From positions 1 to 5,291 of the forward strand of contig JAUXQA010000457.1 of assembly GCA_030683195.1 (NCBI GenBank): 5,291 nt of DNA, written 5' to 3'. The notes under the pieces are model-generated. The model ran no database searches and was not told the DNA's origin. It saw only the letters and a list, made by a program, of their open reading frames with translations. Positions 1 through 4,597 of the stretch are shown here, one piece after another; position 1 is the first letter of the stretch, and the number at the start of each line of letters is the position of its first letter. This DNA comes from Rhodoferax sp. (GTDB lineage: Bacteria; Pseudomonadota; Gammaproteobacteria; Burkholderiales; Burkholderiaceae_C). The position numbers were made by a program, and so were the translations under genes.

Positions 1-360
1 GAGGGGGCGTGCCGTCAGGAGATTGAGGATAACCTCCGGGCGCTGCTGGACTGGATTGGCCGACGGCCACATCATTTTTGCTACCCCAGCGGAGACTGGG
101 GTCAGCACCAGGTACCTTGGCTCAAAGAAATGGGCGTGAAAAGCGCCACCACCTGCGACCCAGGACTGAACAGCGAGAGCTCGTCATCCCACGCGCTCAA
201 ACGTGTTATGGACCATGAGCACATGCACGAGCTTGAGTTTGAGGCCGCGTTAAGCGGGTTCAACGACCTTCTGCAACGACTTTTCCCCCGTGGGTGGGCG
301 CGGCGGGTGCCAGCAGACCCTTCACCGCTCAGGGCTGAATCACCTGCGCCTCCAGCTTGA
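1..360 (+). CDS. Polysaccharide deacetylase family protein, C-terminal part (5' end outside window)
   Basis: The frame is open from base 1 to a TGA at 358-360 and gives 119 residues with no start in view, so this is the 3' end of a longer gene. The fragment holds the FCYPSGDW motif (fragment residues 26-33), matching the F-x-YPxG element of NodB-type carbohydrate esterase family 4 deacetylases. It is followed by ATTCDPGLNS, a late LKRVMD element and an F-E-A-x-LSGF element, an order I recognise from the C-terminal half of bacterial polysaccharide deacetylases. Such enzymes remove N- or O-acetyl groups from cell-surface or secreted glycans using a metal-bound Asp-His-His site. The metal ligands should lie upstream of the window and cannot be checked. 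The last 25 or so residues are Pro/Ala/Arg-rich and look non-catalytic. The final 32 bp overlap the 3' end of the convergent SPOR gene. The family call is fairly secure; the substrate is unknown. Confidence 0.8.
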   Translation, partial: EGACRQEIEDNLRALLDWIGRRPHHFCYPSGDWGQHQVPWLKEMGVKSATTCDPGLNSESSSSHALKRVMDHEHMHELEFEAALSGFNDLLQRLFPRGWARRVPADPSPLRAESPAPPA

Positions 361-1501
361 GTGCACGTATTTTTTCAGCCGCTTCATCGGCCTGTGCCCG
401 GGTATTGAATGGCCCCGCCCGCAAGCGGGTGCGCACACCTTGGCCCGTGCCGATCTCTTGTGTTGTCGGGCTCAAGCCGGCCTCTTGCAAAGTCGTCTGC
501 GCCTTGCGAGCATTCGCCTCTTTTGCGAACAAACCCACATTGATGAAATATGGTTTGACCTCTGCGGGAGCAGCCGCCGCCGGGCTGACACGTCTGGGCG
601 ACGCTACCGGCACGGCCAAGGGCTGAGGGGTGACTGCCGCTGATGGTGCAGACGCTGGTGCTGGCGCGGGAACGGGCGTCAAGGCCACCAAAGTTGCCGG
701 TGACGCGGAGGCAGGCTTGACCGGCAGAGGTGCAGGTGCAATTTCAGACGGAACAGTAGGCAGGGGCTGCGAAGCAGGCGTTGCCACTGCGGCAGAAGTG
801 GCCGAAGCAACCTCAACAGGCGCAGACGCCGCAGCTGAGGCAGCCGCCAGCGCGGGCGGGGTGGTGAGGTCGATCACGCGGCCCGACTCCGCAGGGCGCT
901 CCAGCGTTTGCCCGGCGCTCATCCGGGCCAGCACACCGTCATCAGGCACAGCCAGGTAAAAACCCAGCGCAGCGCCCAACAAGATCAAATTGGCCACACC
1001 CAGCCCGATCAGTCTTTGGCGGGAGCTGGCCTGGGCCGACAAGATGGCACAGGCTTCCACCAGGGTTTTGCTGTCCGTGATGGCGCGGGTCATTCGCTTG
1101 CGCAGCTCAAACCGCAGCAGGGCGTTGCCCGCGACACCGGGCACCACGAAACTCAAGGTACCCCAGGCCAGCAACAACAGCATTTGCGTGGTTTCAGACA
1201 ACTCAAGCACCAGCCGCCCAAGGCCAAACACCACCAGCGGCACAAAAATCATCACCCCCACATAAGCCAGCGCAGCCACCCACAGGCTTCTGAAAGCCAT
1301 CCAGTTCAGGGTGTAGAGACAGGCGGCCCAATTCCAGCTCAAACCCGCGCGCCCCGCGCTCTCGAATCTGGCCAGCAGGGGCAGGTAATAGTCGGCGCTG
1401 ATTGGCCCCACGGCGGCCCGGTACAACAGGTCGGTGGGGCTGTCAGCCGAGCGGTCAAGCACGGTGACTTCAGGAGCAGCAGACAAAGCGGGGGCGGGCA
1501 T
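329..1501 (-). CDS. Inner-membrane protein with DUF2628-like N-terminus and C-terminal SPOR domain
   Basis: 390 residues. Residues 38-75 (YYLPLLARFE, WNWAACLYTLNWMAF) resemble the DUF2628 pattern that precedes membrane helices. Three hydrophobic helices lie near 74-96, 104-126 and 164-185. The Arg/Lys-rich loop between helices 2 and 3 (RFELRKRMTR) predicts N-in and a periplasmic C-terminus. Residues 210-315 are a long Ala/Pro/Val/Ser linker, typical of a periplasmic tether. Residues 316-390 form a SPOR domain: YFINVGLFAKEANARKA at the start and RTRLRAGPFNTRAQADEA in the middle. In the family SPOR domains bind glycan strands stripped of stem peptides, often at the division septum (FtsN, DedD, DamX), so a peptidoglycan-binding role is likely but not shown. 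The ATG is preceded directly by an in-frame TAA, which fixes the longest start; no clear Shine-Dalgarno is visible. It lies 26 bp after the cupredoxin gene with no terminator between, so it may be cotranscribed, although its function looks unrelated. The stop overlaps the convergent deacetylase gene. Confidence 0.85.
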   Translation of the reverse strand: MPAPALSAAPEVTVLDRSADSPTDLLYRAAVGPISADYYLPLLARFESAGRAGLSWNWAACLYTLNWMAFRSLWVAALAYVGVMIFVPLVVFGLGRLVLELSETTQMLLLLAWGTLSFVVPGVAGNALLRFELRKRMTRAITDSKTLVEACAILSAQASSRQRLIGLGVANLILLGAALGFYLAVPDDGVLARMSAGQTLERPAESGRVIDLTTPPALAAASAAASAPVEVASATSAAVATPASQPLPTVPSEIAPAPLPVKPASASPATLVALTPVPAPAPASAPSAAVTPQPLAVPVASPRRVSPAAAAPAEVKPYFINVGLFAKEANARKAQTTLQEAGLSPTTQEIGTGQGVRTRLRAGPFNTRAQADEAAEKIRALKLEAQVIQP

Positions 1502-1527
1502 GGCTTATTTTGGCATGCCCCGGGGCT

Positions 1528-2241
1528 TTAAATTCGCCGCCGGCGCGGCACCACCTCAAGTTGAATCGTCTGTTTGGCAGGGGTGGCGCTGACGGTCAGC
1601 TTCTGGGGCGCAGGCTCCACAAACTGCAAGGCATGCCACACCTTGACGCTGACGGCACCGTCGGGCACGTCGTCCAGCGTTACCACACCGTCCAGGCCGG
1701 TCTTGACGGTCCAGGGTGAGTCCGCCACATAAATGTGACCGCTCATGGAGCCATGAATGAAGCAGCCCAAAATGGAGGTACCGGTAGCTCCGGGCTGGTT
1801 CATGACGATGTCTTCAGTCTTGGCGGGCTTGCCTTCGGTCTTGCCCTCCAACCGAAGAGAAAACCCGTCATTCGGGCTGGGCGCAGCCCCCGGGGTGAGA
1901 GAGCGGCTGGGCAAGGCCAGCCCGGGTGCGGACACCCGCACCTGGTGGTCCCACGGGTCACTGTTGGCGAAGCGGATTTTGGCGCCCGGTGACACCACAG
2001 TCACTGCGGGCACAAACTGCATTTTTTCCTGATTGATCAGTGCGCTCAAAGGGGGCGGGTTTTTGGCAACTCCCTTGCCCTCGGGCACCACGATCACCAC
2101 CGCATCAAGCAGGGGCTTGCCGTTTTTGTCCAATACCGTCACCTGCAAGCTGCCCGCCACAGCGCTGGCCGCCATGGCCGTAGCGCCCAACGCGCCCATG
2201 ACACGCCGAGCCAGGCCTTTGTTTTTAAAACTGCTGTGCAT
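1528..2241 (-). CDS. Exported cupredoxin-like protein ('methylamine utilization protein' type)
   Basis: 237 residues with an N-terminal signal peptide: basic SSFKNKGLARR, a hydrophobic Ala-rich stretch 14-29, and a probable cut near residue 30. The mature protein begins with the beta-strand SLQVTVLDKNGKPL. A type 1 copper site can be read: His99 in SDPWDHQVRV, then Cys160, His163 and Met166 in GCFIHGSM. The C-x2-H-x2-M loop has the short spacing known from amicyanin, and HIYV follows as the usual closing strand. A segment of about 40 residues (107-150) between the first His and the Cys is longer than in small cupredoxins. The last 40 residues (VSVKVWHALQ onward) form further beta-structure ending in the basic tail RRRRI. 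The family name 'methylamine utilization' is historic; no methylamine dehydrogenase genes are in view. The start lies 3 bp after the hemoglobin stop, so the two genes are very likely translated from one mRNA. Electron transfer or copper handling in the periplasm is inferred. Confidence 0.85.
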   Translation of the reverse strand: MHSSFKNKGLARRVMGALGATAMAASAVAGSLQVTVLDKNGKPLLDAVVIVVPEGKGVAKNPPPLSALINQEKMQFVPAVTVVSPGAKIRFANSDPWDHQVRVSAPGLALPSRSLTPGAAPSPNDGFSLRLEGKTEGKPAKTEDIVMNQPGATGTSILGCFIHGSMSGHIYVADSPWTVKTGLDGVVTLDDVPDGAVSVKVWHALQFVEPAPQKLTVSATPAKQTIQLEVVPRRRRI

Positions 2242-2244
2242 GGC

Positions 2245-2676
2245 TCAGTCCTTCACCGTGATCACGTCACGGTACATCGGGGCGAGCTTGGCGAGCAACT
2301 GGTTTTGGGCGCCAAAGGCAATGCCCTGGGCGTCCATGGCCAGCTGCAGCACCTCCACCAGTGCGTTGAAATCGGACTTGGTGATGTCCAGGTTGCTGTG
2401 GGAGGTCTTCATGTCTGCGCCTTTGTAGACGCATGGCCCGCCAATGGCCACGCAAATTTGATCTACCAGCTGCGCCTTCACATGTTTTTGGTCAGCGGGC
2501 TTGAAATGAGGGCCCGTGCGCGGATCAGCCAGCAGACGCTCCATGAAGTCGTCCATGAGCTTGACCAGACCCGGCTTTTCGCCAAAGGTCTTGTACAAGG
2601 GGGTGGTTTGGGAAAACGCGGGCGCAGCCAGCGCGCTGCAAGCGACCAGGGTGAGGGCAATGATTGATTTTTTCAT
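2245..2676 (-). CDS. Periplasmic group 1 truncated hemoglobin
   Basis: 143 residues. A signal peptide is clear: MKKS, a hydrophobic stretch 5-18, and a probable cut after AFS (residue 22), so the globin acts outside the cytoplasm. The mature 120 residues match the short 2-on-2 globin fold: LYKTFGEKPGL at the A/B start, DDFMERLLADP for helix B, HFKPADQKHVKAQLVDQICVAIGGPC for E, MKTSHSNLDIT with the proximal heme ligand His93 (F8), and a C-terminal helix pair. By remembered alignment with mycobacterial trHbN, the B10 Tyr is Met45, E7 is Val66 and E11 is Leu70, so the distal pocket looks apolar. Cys75 and Cys81 could form a disulfide in the periplasm. Truncated hemoglobins bind O2, NO or CO; group 1 members are often linked to NO detoxification, but the loss of Tyr B10 makes that less sure here. 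The gene follows the DUF3034 gene by 70 bp, and its stop lies 3 bp before the cupredoxin start. No strong Shine-Dalgarno precedes the ATG. Confidence 0.92.
   Translation of the reverse strand: MKKSIIALTLVACSALAAPAFSQTTPLYKTFGEKPGLVKLMDDFMERLLADPRTGPHFKPADQKHVKAQLVDQICVAIGGPCVYKGADMKTSHSNLDITKSDFNALVEVLQLAMDAQGIAFGAQNQLLAKLAPMYRDVITVKD
2248..2254 (-). promoter_or_regulatory. Ribosome binding site of the cupredoxin gene
   Basis: On the minus strand the bases read GAAGGAC, with AAGGA seven bases before the ATG at 2241-2239. The site lies within the last codons of the hemoglobin gene and overlaps none of its stop (TGA at 2247-2245). It confirms the cupredoxin start and suggests translational coupling to the hemoglobin gene. 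It is the clearest Shine-Dalgarno in the block; the other genes show only weak ones. Confidence 0.7.
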
Positions 2677-2746
2677 GGTGGGTATTCAATAAGCAGATGG
2701 CAACAGGCAAATGGGATAGTGACCAAAACGGGAGGCTAAGCCCAGG

Positions 2747-3682
2747 TTAAAAAGCGACTTGGGCCGACAGGTAGTAACCCGTTTGCTTGCGGTTGCCGGT
2801 GATGCCCGGCACGATGCGCCCCAGATCGACGTAAGCCAGGGTCACCGAGGTGTGTTTGTTCGGCGCCCAGGCCACAAAAAGGTCTTTCCAGTTGTCTTCT
2901 GCCAGCGCATCACCCAAGCCAGCTGCGCGGCCCAACGCCTCCAGGTTGTTGGGCTTGACGCGGTATTCGGCGCCCACAGCCCAGTTTTTACTCAACAGAT
3001 AAGCCACCGAGAACTCGGGCACGAGACTGCGGCTGCTGCGGCCAGGCGCACCTGAGCCAAAGCCCAACAAGCCGTTTTGGTTGGCGTTGGTGTATCGCAG
3101 CGTCCCGTTGACGAGCACACTTTGCGCCAGCAACAACTTGGTGGCGCTCACATACACATCGGTGCCGCTGGTTCGGGTGTCCAGAAAATTGAGGACGGAG
3201 GCCAACGAACCCGGAGACACCCGCTTGTGCTCCAGTCCGACGGCGATTTGGGGCATCCAGGAGTCACTGTCGAGCACCGCATCACCCGCCACCTTGACCT
3301 TGACGCCCAAAATATCCATGTTGATGTGCTGCCCCGGCGTCACGCCAAAAGGGGCAATGCCGTTGAGGGCAATCGACGGGGAGGCATTGAAGTCTTGCCG
3401 TGCCAGCGAGACTTCGACCCGGTCATGCCAGCCCACAGCCGCGCCCACGGTGGTCAGGCCGTAGTCCTGGGTACTGGCCCGCGTGACGAAGGCCGTGCCG
3501 CCAATTTCGCCGCTGGTGGCATTGGTGCCAATGACTGCCCAGGGCGTCATGCCCCCGCCTGCCGCGCCATCGATGGCGCTAACGCCCCCGGTTAACAACA
3601 ATTTGCCGGTATCGGCCAGCGCATGGGTGCCGCACAGGCCCAAAATTGCGAGTGCCAAAGCGTTTTTTAGAGTCTTCATCAT
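2747..3682 (-). CDS. DUF3034 family protein, probable outer-membrane beta-barrel
   Basis: 311 residues. The signal peptide is residues 1-23 (MMKTLKNALALAILG, cut after HALA). The mature start DTGKLLLTGGVSAIDGAAGGGMTPW is the pattern I associate with DUF3034. The body alternates short amphipathic strands (VEVSLARQDF, WMPQIAVGLEHK, DVYVSATKLL, VNGTLRYTNA, EFSVAYLLSKNWAVGAEYRVKP, VTLAYVDLG) with Gly/Asn/Asp turns. It ends in YYLSAQVAF, a C-terminal Phe strand typical of barrels inserted by the BAM complex. The family has no firmly known function that I can name; a channel or envelope structural role is inferred from the fold. It is the first gene of the minus-strand block and faces the ECF sigma gene across the intergenic region. 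Two adjacent ATGs (3682 and 3679) could each serve as start. The ribosome site is weak for both, and the choice changes one residue. Confidence 0.82.
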   Translation of the reverse strand: MMKTLKNALALAILGLCGTHALADTGKLLLTGGVSAIDGAAGGGMTPWAVIGTNATSGEIGGTAFVTRASTQDYGLTTVGAAVGWHDRVEVSLARQDFNASPSIALNGIAPFGVTPGQHINMDILGVKVKVAGDAVLDSDSWMPQIAVGLEHKRVSPGSLASVLNFLDTRTSGTDVYVSATKLLLAQSVLVNGTLRYTNANQNGLLGFGSGAPGRSSRSLVPEFSVAYLLSKNWAVGAEYRVKPNNLEALGRAAGLGDALAEDNWKDLFVAWAPNKHTSVTLAYVDLGRIVPGITGNRKQTGYYLSAQVAF

Positions 3683-3753
3683 GTTTCAGTTGCGTGTTGT
3701 GAAGGGGTTGGTGGGTCCGCCGGGAGCGATCATCAAACCGGCCCCCAAATCCT

Positions 3754-3779
3754 ATACGCAGCTGCTGGGAAAGTGGATT
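3754..3779 (-). promoter_or_regulatory. Candidate ECF-type promoter of the DUF3034-hemoglobin-cupredoxin block
   Basis: Read on the minus strand, AATCC (3779-3775) is followed by 16 bases and CGTAT (3758-3754). The same arrangement, ATCC-N16-CGTAT, faces the sigma gene on the other strand. The spacing fits ECF -35/-10 elements, and ATCC resembles the CCATCC -35 remembered for SigK, an ECF factor paired with an RskA anti-sigma like the one here. Transcription would begin near 3746 and give a leader of about 64 bases. A housekeeping alternative (TTGAAT with a poor -10) fits less well. Confidence 0.5.
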
Positions 3780-3785
3780 CAAAAA

Positions 3786-3806
3786 AACCGTCTAAATAAA
3801 TCGGTT
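3786..3806. promoter_or_regulatory. Imperfectly spaced dyad between the two divergent promoters (possible operator)
   Basis: AACCG at 3786-3790 is repeated in inverted form as CGGTT at 3802-3806, with 11 AT-rich bases between. Its centre (3796) lies within a few bases of the midpoint between the two proposed -35 elements. It could bind a dimeric regulator acting on both sides, but five-base arms can arise by chance in AT-rich DNA. Confidence 0.25.
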
Positions 3807-3819
3807 ATTTCGCATCTGG

Positions 3820-3845
3820 CATCCGCTGGCGCTTTCCCTGCGTAT
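3820..3845 (+). promoter_or_regulatory. Candidate ECF-type promoter of the sigma/anti-sigma operon
   Basis: CATCC (3820-3824), then 16 bases, then CGTAT (3841-3845), matching the element on the opposite strand in both boxes and in spacing; CTG also precedes CGTAT in both, so the shared block is CTGCGTAT. Autoregulation is the rule for ECF operons, which makes a common motif upstream of sigma gene and target expected. Transcription would begin near 3852 and leave about 160 bases before the chosen sigma start at 4012. Confidence 0.5.
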
Positions 3846-3846
3846 T

Positions 3847-3860
3847 TAAATCATGATTTA
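3847..3860. repeat. Perfect 14-bp palindrome on the expected start of sigma transcription
   Basis: TAAATCATGATTTA is its own reverse complement. It begins two bases after the proposed -10 box and covers the expected transcription start, a common position for a repressor site. It does not match the FNR/CRP core (TTGAT-N4-ATCAA) well, and I do not recognise another regulator for it. Confidence 0.4.
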
Positions 3861-4011
3861 TTACCAATTTAACGCTCTAGCCGGCATATCTATTGCCTAT
3901 ATAGCTACTTATTTAATAGCTTCATATTTACTGCGGGCAACAGATTTCAACAAAAACACCGATCTCGACACTCAAATAAAAAGGCGGCGATGGATCGCTG
4001 ACAATGTTCCC
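3861..4011 (+). other. AT-rich leader of the sigma gene with interspersed-repeat character; no gene supported
   Basis: This forms the sigma-proximal half of the 329-bp non-coding stretch 3683-4011. Bases 3861-3930 are strikingly AT-rich against the flanking genes and contain TAGCT twice (an AGCTA/TAGCT dyad at 3903-3907 and 3917-3921), plus CTCTAGCC. From memory this resembles degenerate copies of the TAGCT/CTAGC intergenic repeats common in Comamonadaceae genomes, which is a weak call. The sigma frame stays open through the stretch from an ATG at 3853, but the encoded 53 residues are unlike any sigma N-terminus. I see no small gene, tRNA or clear terminator in it. Confidence 0.35.
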
Positions 4012-4587
4012 ATGAACACCTATGCCAATGATGCTGAACTGATTGCCCTTCTCGACCGGGTCGCGGCGCAAGACCATGCGGCCTTGAAGGCGCTGTATGA
4101 CGGCTGCGCCTCCAAGCTCTTTGGGCTGGCCCTGCGCGTGGTCGGCCAGCGTGAATGGGCCGAAGACGTGTTGCAAGAAGCCTTTATGAGCATCTGGCGC
4201 TCCGCCGGGGACTACCGCGCCTCCCTGAGCCCGCCCATGGCCTGGCTGGCCCTGATCGTGCGCAGCCGGGCGCTGGACTTGCTGCGCCGACGCAAGGCTG
4301 AGCGCAGCCACGTCACACAAGACATTGACGAGGAGATGAGCGACACCCTGGCCGGCGACTCGGCCTGCCCGCTGGACACAGCCCAGGCCAGCCAACAGGC
4401 GCGCGCCCTGCACAACTGTCTGGTGCAGCTTGAAAACCGCCAGCGCGAGGTCGTGAGCCTGGCCTACATCCGTGACCTCAGTCACACGGAACTCGCCGAA
4501 CAATTGAAGCTGCCTCTGGGCACGGTAAAAACCTGGATTCGGCGCGGACTTGACCAGCTGCGCACCTGCATGTCCCGGTTTGCGTGA
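4012..4587 (+). CDS. ECF-type RNA polymerase sigma factor (sigma-70 family)
   Basis: 191 residues from the ATG at 4012. Region 2 covers about 23-97: ALKALYDGCASKLFGLALRV, the acidic -10-melting segment EWAEDVLQEAFMSIWR, and the basic ALDLLRRRKAE. A 35-residue acidic linker follows. Region 4 covers about 135-187: LENRQREVVSLAYIRDLSHTELAEQL, then LGTVKTWIRRGLDQLR, the helix-turn-helix that reads the -35 box. Regions 1 and 3 are absent, and the length is normal for ECF factors. A longer frame begins at 3853, but its extra 53 residues are AT-rich, hydrophobic and unlike the family, and they would overlap the promoter's start site; 4012 places MNTYANDAELIALLDRV just before region 2 as usual. No strong ribosome site is seen at either. 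The anti-sigma gene starts 10 bases after its stop. It probably binds the paired ATCC-N16-CGTAT elements upstream and so controls itself and the divergent envelope genes. Confidence 0.92.
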   Translation: MNTYANDAELIALLDRVAAQDHAALKALYDGCASKLFGLALRVVGQREWAEDVLQEAFMSIWRSAGDYRASLSPPMAWLALIVRSRALDLLRRRKAERSHVTQDIDEEMSDTLAGDSACPLDTAQASQQARALHNCLVQLENRQREVVSLAYIRDLSHTELAEQLKLPLGTVKTWIRRGLDQLRTCMSRFA

Positions 4588-4597
4588 GAACAACAGC

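Noticed and set aside
1512..1526. GC-rich palindromes (GGCATGCC and GCCCCGGGGC) between the cupredoxin and SPOR genes as a terminator
   Set aside because: The palindromes have no loop and overlap each other, and no U-run follows in the minus direction, so they do not form a credible intrinsic terminator.
908..1531. A 207-residue plus-strand frame opposite the SPOR gene
   Set aside because: Its translation is rich in His, Gln and Gly with no fold or family features, as expected for the complement of a GC-rich gene; the minus-strand frame has membrane helices and a SPOR domain.
2677..2746. A second ECF promoter or a terminator between the DUF3034 and hemoglobin genes
   Set aside because: An ATCC occurs on the minus strand, but no CGTAT follows at the right distance, and no stable hairpin with a U-run is present.
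3077..3595. A 172-residue plus-strand frame opposite the DUF3034 gene
   Set aside because: Low-complexity His/Arg/Gly composition with no domain; the minus strand has a signal peptide and barrel strands.
3847..3860. FNR/Anr-type binding site
   Set aside because: The palindrome lacks the TTGAT-N4-ATCAA half-sites; only the general symmetry and AT-richness are shared.
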